A stretch of DNA of 64,000 nucleotides from Chitinophaga sp. Ak27 (GTDB lineage Bacteria > Bacteroidota > Bacteroidia > Chitinophagales > Chitinophagaceae), in assembly GCF_012726295.1 (NCBI RefSeq), contig NZ_JABAOB010000007.1:310001-374000 (forward strand). The letters run 5' to 3'. The notes below the pieces were generated by a model. It worked only from the letters and a program-made list of their open reading frames with translations. It did not search any database and was not told the origin of the DNA. Numbering within the stretch: position 1 is the first letter of the stretch; each line of letters opens with the position of its first letter. Below, piece after piece: positions 17,845 to 26,741 of the stretch. Made by a program: the position numbers and the translations under genes.

Positions 17845-20525
17845 ACCAGGTTGTGATCAATAATAAAAAATATGCTTTTCATGAAGGCCAGACCATATTG
17901 AACTTGTTGGAAAGTAATGGCATTGAAGTGCCTGCTCTTTGTTATGATGAACGGCTGCATCCTTCGTCAGTTTGTCGTTTATGCCTGGTGAAAATAAAAG
18001 GTATTGATCGCTTACAACCTTCCTGCCGCACGCTTTTAACCAGTAAGATGGAAGTAACGACTCATTCCGGAGAAATTGAAAATTACCGGGAAGGTGTTTT
18101 ACGCATGCTGGCGAAAGACTATCCCCAGGCAATGGTATTAAAATATCCTCAAAAGGAATTTCACTGGTGGCTCCAGCATTATGGAATAACAGGAGAGATA
18201 GAGAACAGGCCTTACACCTTTCTTGATGCTTCTCATCCTTATATCCAGGTGGATATGACACGCTGCATTAATTGTTTCAGGTGCGTAAAAATATGTGATG
18301 AATTGCAGGGCCAGTTTGTGTGGCATATCATCAACCGGGGTGATGAGGTGAAAATAATTTCCGATTCAAAAGATCTCTTTGGTCAAAGTTCCTGTATAAG
18401 TTGTGGGGCCTGTGCTGATACCTGTCCTACAGGAGCTATTGAAGATAAACAGGCGATAATATTGGGGATGCCAGAACATACAACGAGATCAGTATGCGCT
18501 TATTGCGGCGTAGGCTGCGAAATAGCGGTGGGGGTTAAAGAGCAGAAAATTGTTGCCGTGCATCCTGCAAAAAATGCCCCGGTCAATAAGGGACATCTTT
18601 GTGTGAAAGGCCGTTACGCATGGGAATATGTGTATGCGCCCGACCGCGTAACACAACCCATGATACGCAGACAGGAACAATGGGAGACAGTATCCTGGGA
18701 TGAGGCCATCAATTATTGTGCGCAAAGACTAACATCTATTATTAAGGAGTATGGGCCTAACAGCATAGGCATGGTGGGCTCGGCAAGGGCTACCAATGAA
18801 GACAATTACCTGGTGCAAAAATTTGCCAGGGCTGTTATCGGAACCAACAATGTTGATAACTGTGCCAGGGTATGCCACCAGCCAACTGCTAAAGCCATGA
18901 GTATAGCCTTGGGAACTGGCGCTTCCACCAATTCTTTTGATGATATTGAAAAAGCAAGCACCATCCTGGTAGCAGGGGCTAATGCTACTGGCAGTCACCC
19001 GGTCATAGGCGCCAGGATAAAACAGGCTGTGCTTAAAGGCGCTAACCTGATAGTAATTGATCCGCGAAGGACTGAACTGGCATCCTATGCTACCTGTTAT
19101 CTGCCTGTAAAGCCAGGCACCAATATCCCCTTATTAAATGCAATTGCATGTGTTATTATAACCGAAAATTTACAGGATACAGCCTATATTGAAAGCCGGA
19201 CAGAAGGATGGAACACTTTTAAAACATTTATCGGGGGGTGGACACCGGAGCGTGCTGCCAAAATTTGCGGCATACATCCCCGGCTTATCCGGGAAGCGGC
19301 CCGTTTATATGCAACTCAGACGCCTGCAATTTGTTTTCATGGGCTAGGATTAACAGAGCATACACAGGGAACCGACAATGTGATAGCACTTGTAAACCTT
19401 GCATTGCTTACTGGAAATATTGGGAAAGAAGGAACAGGCATTAATCCTTTACGGGGCCAAAACAATGTTCAGGGGGCCGCAGTAATGGGTTGTGACCCAT
19501 CTGTATATACCGGCATGGCCTCCGTGAAAAAGGAAAGGCAAAGGTTTGAAGCGTTATGGAAAACTTCACTGCCCAGCAGCAAGGGCTTAAATCTTCCTGA
19601 GATGCTGGATACGGCATCGGCAGGCTATTTAAAGGCCATGTGGATTACCGGTTATGATGTATTATTTACCATGCCCGATGCAAAATATACTATACGGGCG
19701 TTTGAGCAGCTTGATTTTGTTGTGGTCCAGGACATGTTTATGAATGAAACCTCCCGGCGGTTTGCTGATGTATTCCTCCCCTGCTCGTCTTCATTTGAGA
19801 AAGAAGGAACCTTCATGAATGCTGAAAGAAGGATACAAAAGATTAGAAAGGCAATTCCTGCACTGCCCAACGTTAAAGCAGATTGGGAGATTGTTTGTAA
19901 CATGGCCGTTGCTATGGGGAGGAAAGAACTATTCAATTACTCAACTGCGCAGGATATATGGAACGAAATAAGAGAGGTGTGGAGCGCAGTACATGGCATC
20001 ACTTACGAGCGGTTGGAAAATAGCGGCTTACAATGGCCTTGCCCGGCTACTGATCATCCGGGAACATCTATACTCCATACAGAAAATTTTCCCCGCGAAG
20101 GAGGCAAAGCCCAATTGTCCGTCGTTGATTTCATGCCCACTCCTGAACAGGTCTCTGTCGAATATCCGTTTATCCTGGTTACGGGCAGGGAACTTTATCA
20201 TTTTAATGCGGGTACTATGACGTATAGAACAGCCAATAAGGACATTTGCCATTCAGACCTACTTCACCTGAATCCTGCTGACGCCAGAAGGATCGGATTG
20301 AAAGATAGAGACGATGCCAGGATCATCAGTAAATATGGTGAGACATTCTTGCCTGTATTAATAGATGATACAGTAAGAAAAGGAGAGGCGTTTAGCACTT
20401 TTAATAACAACCGGACTTTTATCAACAAAATAACCAACCCCCTCAGAGATCACTACGTGCAAACGCCTGAATACAAGATTACAGCCGTTCGGATTGAAAA
20501 GGCCACAGAACGAACCGCAGGATAG
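17841..20525 (+). CDS. Formate dehydrogenase catalytic subunit (molybdopterin, Cys type) with NuoG-like iron-sulfur N terminus
   Basis: 894 residues. Plant-type [2Fe-2S] ligands Cys34, Cys45, Cys48 and Cys62; then two ferredoxin-like [4Fe-4S] motifs (CINCFRCVKIC and CISCGACADTC, 140-205); then the CAYCGVGC cluster of the molybdopterin domain near 219. The catalytic position is Cys345 in NCARVCHQP, where E. coli FdhF has selenocysteine, followed by the conserved His. A C-terminal dinucleotide-binding domain contains TGRELYHFNAGTMTYR. It oxidises formate to CO2. The NAD-linked or quinone-linked partner subunits are not in the window, so the electron acceptor is unknown. Last gene of the operon; it overlaps the carrier protein by 4 bases. 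Confidence 0.9.
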   Translation: MNQVVINNKKYAFHEGQTILNLLESNGIEVPALCYDERLHPSSVCRLCLVKIKGIDRLQPSCRTLLTSKMEVTTHSGEIENYREGVLRMLAKDYPQAMVLKYPQKEFHWWLQHYGITGEIENRPYTFLDASHPYIQVDMTRCINCFRCVKICDELQGQFVWHIINRGDEVKIISDSKDLFGQSSCISCGACADTCPTGAIEDKQAIILGMPEHTTRSVCAYCGVGCEIAVGVKEQKIVAVHPAKNAPVNKGHLCVKGRYAWEYVYAPDRVTQPMIRRQEQWETVSWDEAINYCAQRLTSIIKEYGPNSIGMVGSARATNEDNYLVQKFARAVIGTNNVDNCARVCHQPTAKAMSIALGTGASTNSFDDIEKASTILVAGANATGSHPVIGARIKQAVLKGANLIVIDPRRTELASYATCYLPVKPGTNIPLLNAIACVIITENLQDTAYIESRTEGWNTFKTFIGGWTPERAAKICGIHPRLIREAARLYATQTPAICFHGLGLTEHTQGTDNVIALVNLALLTGNIGKEGTGINPLRGQNNVQGAAVMGCDPSVYTGMASVKKERQRFEALWKTSLPSSKGLNLPEMLDTASAGYLKAMWITGYDVLFTMPDAKYTIRAFEQLDFVVVQDMFMNETSRRFADVFLPCSSSFEKEGTFMNAERRIQKIRKAIPALPNVKADWEIVCNMAVAMGRKELFNYSTAQDIWNEIREVWSAVHGITYERLENSGLQWPCPATDHPGTSILHTENFPREGGKAQLSVVDFMPTPEQVSVEYPFILVTGRELYHFNAGTMTYRTANKDICHSDLLHLNPADARRIGLKDRDDARIISKYGETFLPVLIDDTVRKGEAFSTFNNNRTFINKITNPLRDHYVQTPEYKITAVRIEKATERTAG

Positions 20526-20539
20526 CACTGGCTAACCGG

Positions 20540-20853
20540 ATCTATTTCCTGGTTTATTGTAATAAACCCGGTGCTGCGGCTATCACCGTAGTTTCTTTCT
20601 TTCCCGGTTTTTTGACGATCATACACGCTATTGTAATAAAATGCAAATTTTTCCGTTTTGGCATTGAAGCCAAAATCATTTTCACCTGCTTTTACCTTTT
20701 GAAAAATTTCAGCTGGCTACTGGCCTGCATTGATCAGGTTTTTTCTTAATGGCTCTTCCAAAGTTTCCCGGAGGATTTCCAGCCTATTGTCTCATCGTCG
20801 GTAATTCCCTCCACGAGTATGCAGCGCAGGTATGTCATACCTGATTTTAAAAT
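20540..20853 (-). pseudogene. groEL: Decayed fragment of groEL (chaperonin)
   Basis: On the minus strand the region translates piecewise into the C-terminal third of GroEL: GMTYLRCILVEGITDDETIG (compare GG-AY-RAL...NEDE-TG), a frameshift, then LEILRETLEEPLRKNLINAG, an in-frame TAG, then EIFQKVKAGENDFGFNAKTE, matching the family pattern EEPLRxIxxNAG...GxFGYNAxTEKY. The remainder is scrambled, although IAAAPGLLQ in another frame resembles NAASVAGLLL. No 5' part is present. Recognised by eye from the family pattern. The 540 bases between formate dehydrogenase and the sulfatase hold nothing else I can name. Confidence 0.7.
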
Positions 20854-21067
20854 TAATATGGGATCCTTTATCCCCAAAGGACATGCCGGTACATGTCCTT
20901 TTTAGGGCCTCATTTGTTGTTTTTCTCCATAAGTTGTGGTTGGGTAACAGGTATATAAAATCTCTCATGAATCAATTATCTTCGTTGCGTACTATTACGC
21001 AGCTTTCAATCAGCTATACTACCATTAATTTACAAGTGGTGACGCTCACCTCAGAACAGTTGAACCA

Positions 21068-22606
21068 ATGAAACAGTGTAACATGAAATTGCCATTCCGT
21101 TTTCTTGTCGTGGCCCTTCTGCTCATGGGAAACAGCACGTTGGCCCAGCAACCGACGAAGACAAATATTGTCATCATTGTCTCAGATGACCATGCGTTTC
21201 AAACCATCAGCGCCTATGGCAGCAAACTTGTACAAACGCCTGCTATCGACCGCATTGCCCGCGAAGGAGCCATCTTTAACCGGGCTTATGTGACCAATTC
21301 CATTTGTGGGCCCAGCCGGGCCGTTATCCTGACAGGAAAATACAGTCATAAGAATGGTTTTAAAGACAATCTCTCTCGTTTCGACAGTAACCAGGATGTA
21401 TTTGTAAAACGTTTACAGGCCGCCGGTTACCAAACTGCCTGGATAGGTAAATGGCACCTGGAAAGTACCCCTCAGGGATTTGACTACTGGAAGCTGCTAC
21501 CTGGTCAGGGGATGTACTATAATCCCGATTTTCTTACGATGGATGGTAAGAAGGAACGGAAGGAAGGATATGTTACCAACCTGGTGACCGATGAAGCGGA
21601 GCAATGGTTGTCAGGCCGCGATACCAGCAAGCCGTTTTGCCTGGTTATCGGGCATAAAGCTACTCACCGCACCTGGATGCCAGATACCTGCGATCTGGGC
21701 ATGTACGACAATCGCACCTTCCCTTTACCTTCCAATTTCTATGATACTTATGATAACCGGTATGCTGCTGCACACCAGGACATGAACATCGCGCATACCA
21801 TGCGATTAGGGTATGATCTTAAAATGCACCCCGACACCGGCTTTGGAAAAGATAACGTTGGCCGCATGAATATGGCGCAGCGCGCGAAGTTTGACGCTTA
21901 CTATAAACCTATTGAACAGGAATTCGATGCGCAACACCTGAGTGGCAATGCGCTCACCGAATGGAAATATCAACGCTATATGCGCGACTACCTCAGCACT
22001 GCGGCCTCGCTGGACCGCAATATTGGCCGTGTATTGGATTACCTGGATGCACATCATCTCACAGAAAATACGCTGGTCATTTATTTGTCTGACCAGGGAT
22101 TTTATATGGGAGAACATGGCTGGTTCGATAAACGATTTATGTATGAAGAGTCGTTTCGTACGCCAATGGTTATACGTTATCCGGGAAAAGTAAAACCCGG
22201 TACGCAAGTCAATGATTTTGTGATGAACCTGGACATCGCGCCTACCTGCCTGGATGCCGCAGGGGTAACTATACCAGCGGCTATACAGGGGCAATCATTG
22301 TTGCCGGTACTGCTGCATAAGCCGGCCAACTGGCGTAAAACCATGTATTATCACTATTATGAAAGTGGAGAACACTCGGTTATCCCTCATTTTGGTATCC
22401 GTACGTCCCGATACAAACTGATTCGTTTTTACCAGGTAGCAGATAAATGGGAGCTGTATGATTTGCAGAAGGACCCGCATGAAATGCACAACCTGTATGG
22501 ACAGAAAGGGATGGAAAAAACTACTGTTGCGCTGATGAAGGAATTGCAGGCGCAGATAGCGAAGTATGAAGATACGGAGGCGATGGAGATAGTGGAAAAG
22601 AAGTAG
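21068..22606 (+). CDS. Secreted sulfatase (type I, Cys formylglycine)
   Basis: 512 residues with a signal peptide ending near LAQQ (about residue 27), so periplasmic or exported. Metal-ligating SDDHAFQ near 40; the formylglycine signature is CGPSRAVILTGKYSH with Cys80 as the residue to be oxidised; GKWHLES near 130 and SDQGFYMGEHGWFDKRF near 345 supply further active-site residues. This is the alkaline-phosphatase-like sulfatase family (S1), hydrolysing sulfate esters, often on polysaccharides. The maturase that makes formylglycine is not in the window. Start either at 21068 or at the ATG at 21083. Monocistronic, closed by a strong terminator shared with the convergent reductase. Confidence 0.9.
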   Translation: MKQCNMKLPFRFLVVALLLMGNSTLAQQPTKTNIVIIVSDDHAFQTISAYGSKLVQTPAIDRIAREGAIFNRAYVTNSICGPSRAVILTGKYSHKNGFKDNLSRFDSNQDVFVKRLQAAGYQTAWIGKWHLESTPQGFDYWKLLPGQGMYYNPDFLTMDGKKERKEGYVTNLVTDEAEQWLSGRDTSKPFCLVIGHKATHRTWMPDTCDLGMYDNRTFPLPSNFYDTYDNRYAAAHQDMNIAHTMRLGYDLKMHPDTGFGKDNVGRMNMAQRAKFDAYYKPIEQEFDAQHLSGNALTEWKYQRYMRDYLSTAASLDRNIGRVLDYLDAHHLTENTLVIYLSDQGFYMGEHGWFDKRFMYEESFRTPMVIRYPGKVKPGTQVNDFVMNLDIAPTCLDAAGVTIPAAIQGQSLLPVLLHKPANWRKTMYYHYYESGEHSVIPHFGIRTSRYKLIRFYQVADKWELYDLQKDPHEMHNLYGQKGMEKTTVALMKELQAQIAKYEDTEAMEIVEKK

Positions 22607-22627
22607 GAAGGCAGATATATTGTTATG

Positions 22628-22661
22628 AAAAGGTACTGGATTTATAAAACCAGTACCTTTT
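22628..22661. terminator. Bidirectional terminator
   Basis: AAAAGGTACTGG at 22628-22639 and its exact reverse complement at 22650-22661, loop of 10, A-tract on one side and T-tract on the other. It lies between the convergent sulfatase and reductase genes and serves both. Confidence 0.85.
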
Positions 22662-22666
22662 TCTAA

Positions 22667-23731
22667 TCATGGAATCACTTTCCTTTCTCTGAAATTGTCA
22701 AAAATTTCCATAAACATAGCCGGCGTTTCCACGAACTCATGAAACCCTGCACGGCGGGCTTTGGAGCCATCTGCAAAGAAGTCGTAGTCCCAGGAGAAGA
22801 CGAAGTCGCCGAATTTCCAGGATGATACCTCGGCATAGGTATATTTCAACCCGTACTTTTTCATCATGGTATTCCACAAGGCTTCTTTATCGGGCATTAC
22901 TACTTCCAGCTGCATAGGTAATGGTGCAGCTACTTCCATATCGAAATAGCGGGCGATACGGAGCCATAAATCCGACCAGCGAAACAGGTCGCCGTTATTG
23001 ATATTAAATGCCTGGTTAGCACCGGCGGGGCTATTGGCGGCCCATGCGGTAGCTTTGGCCAGCAGGCGGGCATCTGTCATTTCCATCAGTTTATCATAGG
23101 CGCCCGGTTTGCCGGGAAAGCGCAGTGGAAGTCCCAGCTCTTTGGAAATGGCCGCATATACAGCGATCACCATGGCGAGGTTCATGGGGTTGCCCAGGGC
23201 AAAGCCGCCTACTACAGAAGGGCGCATGGCCGACCAGGTCCAGGACTGACCTTGTTGCTGTTGTTCCAGGTAATGTTGTTGTTCCATGTTGAATTCCGGC
23301 GGCATAAAAGTGCCGGCATCTGTTTCTACGGCGGGCGTTTTAAAGGCCCCCAGGTGTGCGCCATACACCTTATATCCCTGCATCAGGCTAATGTGTTGCA
23401 GCTGTTGGGCTACCGGGGTTACCGCTTCTACAACGTTGCGCAACATGGTTAGATTAGGTGCTACCAGTCCTGACCAGCTGTTGCTGTCCTGGTAAGCGGC
23501 ATAAAATATATGCGTGACCGTAGTCAATTGCCCGAGCTTTTGCCGGCTGTCTTCCTCGTTCAGCAGGTCTACTGCGATATGTGTTACATGATCGGTATCG
23601 TTGCCCCCTCTGCGGGACAGCCCAATGATATCCCAGGTGCCCTGCTCCAGCAGGTGTTGAATCAGGTTACGACCTATAACGCCCTGTGCACCCGCTACCA
23701 ATGCTACTTTCTGTTGATGATACTGTTCCAT
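22667..23731 (-). CDS. SDR-family oxidoreductase, PRISE-like (progesterone 5-beta-reductase/iridoid synthase type)
   Basis: 354 residues. Rossmann motif AGAQGVIGRN (Gly14, Gly17, Gly20) with LSRRGG after strand 2, typical of NADPH-binding PRISE enzymes. The segment LMQGYKVYGAHLG contains the Tyr-containing motif, and AMRPSVVGGFA follows. PRISE enzymes reduce enones; bacterial homologues have mostly unknown substrates. No signal peptide. It is divergent from an AraC regulator (103 bases between starts), which probably controls it. Confidence 0.82.
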   Translation of the reverse strand: MEQYHQQKVALVAGAQGVIGRNLIQHLLEQGTWDIIGLSRRGGNDTDHVTHIAVDLLNEEDSRQKLGQLTTVTHIFYAAYQDSNSWSGLVAPNLTMLRNVVEAVTPVAQQLQHISLMQGYKVYGAHLGAFKTPAVETDAGTFMPPEFNMEQQHYLEQQQQGQSWTWSAMRPSVVGGFALGNPMNLAMVIAVYAAISKELGLPLRFPGKPGAYDKLMEMTDARLLAKATAWAANSPAGANQAFNINNGDLFRWSDLWLRIARYFDMEVAAPLPMQLEVVMPDKEALWNTMMKKYGLKYTYAEVSSWKFGDFVFSWDYDFFADGSKARRAGFHEFVETPAMFMEIFDNFRERKVIP

Positions 23732-23834
23732 ATTATGTTGTATTTTTACCAGTAATTTTTCACCTCACAAAGATCTACCGGAAACGGTTGACCAGCCTTG
23801 TATCAAAGCAGGGTAAATTGGTATATTTTCAGCC

Positions 23835-24680
23835 ATGAAGAGATATATACAGCACGAATACCTGAAGGTATCGCATTTTACCAGCGAGGAATGGCAGCAT
23901 CCGGTGCATAATCATAACCATTTTGAACTTATTTTTATCCACCGGGGTAGTGGTACGCATCATATTGGAGATATGAGCTATCCCTACACCGGGCCTTGCC
24001 TGTTTTTGCTGGCACCCTGCGATGCACACTATTTCCGCATTGCTACTGCGACTACTTTTACTTTTGTTAAGTTTACCAATGTATACCTGCATGGAACCGG
24101 CAACCTGCAATTACAGCAGCACTGGAACCGGGAACTGGATAAGCTGTTGTTACAGGCCCGTCAGCAAAGGGCGTTTACGGATGTTACCGGCCGGATGGCT
24201 GTCCTGATGGAATTGATTAACGGGGAGTGGAAAGTGGAAAAACAGGAGAACAGTGAAACCATTTTTTTCCTGTTACAGGCATTGTTTGCGATGATCAAGA
24301 AATGGACGTTTGCGGGCATAGCGTCTGCGGGGCCGCATCCGGGCGCCCGTGTAACAGCTATCCTGAATTATATCCATGAGCATATTTACGATGTAGCCGA
24401 AGTGCAGGTAGAGCAGCTGGCGCATATTTTCGGGTATTCCAAACATTACCTGGGTGCTTTTTTCAAAGAGCAAACAGGGAGCACGTTGCGCGACTATGTG
24501 AATCAATATAGATTACGGCAACTGGAAAACCGGTTACACTACAGTTCGTTGTCATTGAAGGAAATCAGTCATGAGCTGGGATTTAACGACCAGAGCCACC
24601 TGAATAAATTTTTCCGGAGATATCATACGATGAGCCCTTCCGCCTACCGCGAACAATTACACGCGCCGGTATCTGAATAA
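23835..24680 (+). CDS. AraC-family transcriptional regulator
   Basis: 281 residues. N-terminal cupin sensor domain (HNHNHFELIFIHRGSGTHHI near residue 25, with several His) and a C-terminal double helix-turn-helix: IFGYSKHYLGAFFKEQTGST near 210 and LKEISHELGFNDQSHLNKFF near 245, the second being the canonical AraC signature. Binds DNA and a small ligand; the divergently transcribed reductase is the obvious target. Start at ATG 23835. Confidence 0.9.
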   Translation: MKRYIQHEYLKVSHFTSEEWQHPVHNHNHFELIFIHRGSGTHHIGDMSYPYTGPCLFLLAPCDAHYFRIATATTFTFVKFTNVYLHGTGNLQLQQHWNRELDKLLLQARQQRAFTDVTGRMAVLMELINGEWKVEKQENSETIFFLLQALFAMIKKWTFAGIASAGPHPGARVTAILNYIHEHIYDVAEVQVEQLAHIFGYSKHYLGAFFKEQTGSTLRDYVNQYRLRQLENRLHYSSLSLKEISHELGFNDQSHLNKFFRRYHTMSPSAYREQLHAPVSE

Positions 24681-24748
24681 GTGCAATTTCCGTGCTGTTG
24701 AAAAAGGCGCTATCTTAGCCCCACACACAACCTATATAACTGCGAATT

Positions 24749-25537
24749 ATGGAACAGCTGCTTACCGTGGATGCATTGATAAGCCTTCTCACACTCACTG
24801 TGCTGGAAATTGTACTGGGTATCGACAACATTGTATTTATTTCTATTTTATCCGGAAAATTACCGGAGAGCCAGCAAAAGAGGGCCCGGCGACTGGGGCT
24901 TGGTCTGGCCATGTTTGTGCGGGTATTGCTGCTCCTGTCAATCAGCTGGATTATGTCGCTCACGCAGCCGTTGTTTAACCCGGGTACGTGGATAGGCATG
25001 CAGAATCCTGAATGGCTGGAAAAAACGGCACTTTCCGGCAGAGACCTGATCCTGCTGATAGGAGGACTTTTCCTGATTTATAAAAGTACCGCTGAGATCC
25101 ACGAAAAACTGGAAGGTGGAGAGCATGGCAACCCTAATGCAAAAGCCCTGAAATTCGGGCAGGTGATCGTCCAGATATTGTTGCTGGACATTGTGTTCTC
25201 ACTCGATTCGGTAATTACTGCCGTAGGTATGGCCGACCATGTAGAAATTATGATTGCTGCGGTAGTAATAGCCGTGGCGGTGATGATGCTGGCATCGGAA
25301 ACGATCAGCCGTTTTGTAAACCAGCACCCTACCGTGAAAATGCTGGCCCTGTCGTTCCTGTTGTTGATTGGTGTATCGCTGATCGCTGAAAGCTTTGACC
25401 AGCACATCCCGAAGGGATATATTTATTTTGCGATGGCTTTCTCCGTATTTATAGAGGCCCTCAACCTGCGCATGAGAGCAAAATCTGAAAAGCCGGTAAA
25501 GCTCCATCAACCAGAGATGCCGGAAACGAAAAAGTAG
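24749..25537 (+). CDS. TerC-family integral membrane protein
   Basis: 262 residues with about seven membrane helices. The N-terminal signature LEIVLGIDNIVFISIL and the repeat LDIVFSLDSVITAVGM are the paired acidic-residue motifs of TerC proteins, which act in Mn2+ export or metal loading of exported proteins and were named for tellurite resistance. The C-terminal tail is charged and cytoplasmic. Monocistronic. Its last bases overlap a lacI remnant on the other strand, showing that the downstream DNA was rearranged up to the stop codon. Confidence 0.9.
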   Translation: MEQLLTVDALISLLTLTVLEIVLGIDNIVFISILSGKLPESQQKRARRLGLGLAMFVRVLLLLSISWIMSLTQPLFNPGTWIGMQNPEWLEKTALSGRDLILLIGGLFLIYKSTAEIHEKLEGGEHGNPNAKALKFGQVIVQILLLDIVFSLDSVITAVGMADHVEIMIAAVVIAVAVMMLASETISRFVNQHPTVKMLALSFLLLIGVSLIAESFDQHIPKGYIYFAMAFSVFIEALNLRMRAKSEKPVKLHQPEMPETKK

Positions 25538-25705
25538 GATAATTTCTTCCGGCATAAAATTTTTCTTTTTGATGTGTTGCAGCAGCTGGCAACTTTTCCT
25601 GCCTATTTCCAGGGCTGGCTCAGCAATGGTACTTAGGGTGGGGGAGATAATAGCGGACACCGGATCGTTTGTAAAACCGATTACTCCGACGTCTTTTCCT
25701 ATCAC
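25535..25705 (-). pseudogene. C-terminal remnant of a LacI-family regulator
   Basis: About 57 codons on the minus strand: DVGVIGFTNDPVSAIISPTL, STIAEPALEIGRKSC, then QHIKKKNFMPEEIIL. This is the sugar-binding C-terminal lobe of LacI/PurR-type regulators (GFxNDPxSxxxxPxLTTI...P..MG). The N-terminal HTH and two thirds of the protein are missing, and the fragment runs into the terC stop codon. Non-functional. Confidence 0.75.
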
Positions 25706-25710
25706 AATAT

Positions 25711-25899
25711 TTTTTCTTTAACGCCAGTATTACCCCCACTGCTTTACAGTCGCTGAGCCTCACGCTTGCCCGTATCATGGGCGTAGCCAACAGCAAAGGC
25801 TCACTGGCAAAAGGGAAGGATGCTGATATCCTCATATTTGACGAGGATATCAAAATACAAATGACGATGGTAGCAGGAAAAGTAGTGCATCATTTATAA
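25711..25899 (+). pseudogene. nagA: C-terminal remnant of N-acetylglucosamine-6-phosphate deacetylase
   Basis: The last 62 codons of an amidohydrolase read in frame to TAA at 25897: ITPTALQSLSLTLARIMGVA, then SKGSLAKGKDADILIFDEDI and VAGKVVHHL. The GSLxxGKDADIxxxD pattern is the C-terminal signature of NagA and related amidohydrolases. No start or catalytic region remains. It abuts the lacI remnant head to head within 6 bases, so both are the debris of one deletion or rearrangement. Confidence 0.7.
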
Positions 25900-25907
25900 G
25901 AAAGAAA

Positions 25908-25915
25908 TAGCTTTG
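25908..25915 (+). promoter_or_regulatory. Candidate -7 promoter element of the thioesterase gene
   Basis: TAGCTTTG matches the Bacteroidota -7 consensus TAnnTTTG and lies 26 bases before the start codon. No TTTG lies 19 bases upstream, so the call rests on the -7 box alone. Confidence 0.4.
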
Positions 25916-25941
25916 CCATTTTAGCGCATAAAATCATTGTC

Positions 25942-26334
25942 ATGAATTTTTACACACGGAAATGGGTAAAGCCGGAAGACCTGAATGCACACGGAACCTT
26001 GTTTGGCGGAAGTTTGTTGCGTTGGATAGATGAAGAAGCTGCCATTTACTCCATTATCCAACTGGGCACCAATCGTTGTGTAACCAAGTACATGTCTGAA
26101 ATCAATTTTATTAACTCTGCCCGCCAGGGCGATATCGTAGAACTGGGTATTAAAGCCACGCATTTTGGGAGGACTTCTCTCACGCTCACCTGCCAGGTAA
26201 GGAATAAGATTACGCAGAAAACGATCCTAACGATAGATAAGATGGTATTTGTAAGCGTAGATGAGCAGGGGCGCCCGGTGCCGCACGGCAAAACGGAGAT
26301 CACTTATACTGATGAACGGTTGCGGGAAGAATAG
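25942..26334 (+). CDS. Acyl-CoA thioesterase, hotdog fold (YciA type)
   Basis: 130 residues with the single-hotdog signature HGTLFGGSLLRWIDEEAA near residue 18, including the catalytic Asp of the HxxxFGGxLLxWxDE motif. These enzymes hydrolyse acyl-CoA thioesters and form hexamers. The C-terminal motif FVSVDEQGRPVPHG is also typical. Cytosolic. Convergent with the DUF1634 gene; stop codons lie almost back to back. Confidence 0.9.
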   Translation: MNFYTRKWVKPEDLNAHGTLFGGSLLRWIDEEAAIYSIIQLGTNRCVTKYMSEINFINSARQGDIVELGIKATHFGRTSLTLTCQVRNKITQKTILTIDKMVFVSVDEQGRPVPHGKTEITYTDERLREE

Positions 26335-26336
26335 GT

Positions 26337-26732
26337 TTATATTTTCAGGCCACCGAACATACTGACCAGGATAATGCCCAATACGATGGTGGTAATCACC
26401 ACATACAACCGATCTCTTTCCACAGCAAAAGCTGCCAGTGAAAAAAAGATGCGGAGTATAGGCGTAGCCAGTAGTACCAGTACGCCCAGCTGTATAATTT
26501 CGGTAGCATTACCAATGGCTACTCCCCGGAAAATGCCGCGGAAGGAAGTATACCCGGCGCCTTCGCCGGTAAATTGTGAGTAATCTGGTACACTGGCAGC
26601 TCCCTGTTGGGCGAGGTAGGCAATGCCTCCTAATAAGGCAATGCTGCTGGCGGTAACGACACCTACCCGCAACACCTGCCCGATAAAAAGTTCTATATCG
26701 CGATCTCCCAATAATTTCCTGCCTAGTTTCAT
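26337..26732 (-). CDS. DUF1634 membrane protein
   Basis: 131 residues with three predicted membrane helices (about 21-44, 78-96, 108-126). The N-terminal DIELFIGQVLRVGV and the FRGIFRGVAIGNATEIIQLGVLVLLATP segment identify the DUF1634 family. It is nearly always encoded beside a TauE/SafE exporter; here it follows that gene by 9 bases in the same operon and is likely an accessory subunit. Confidence 0.85.
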   Translation of the reverse strand: MKLGRKLLGDRDIELFIGQVLRVGVVTASSIALLGGIAYLAQQGAASVPDYSQFTGEGAGYTSFRGIFRGVAIGNATEIIQLGVLVLLATPILRIFFSLAAFAVERDRLYVVITTIVLGIILVSMFGGLKI

Positions 26733-26741
26733 ATATGTTGG

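Noticed and set aside
20832-21071. Frame of 79 codons upstream of the sulfatase
   Set aside because: Overlaps the groEL remnant and has no recognisable protein features.
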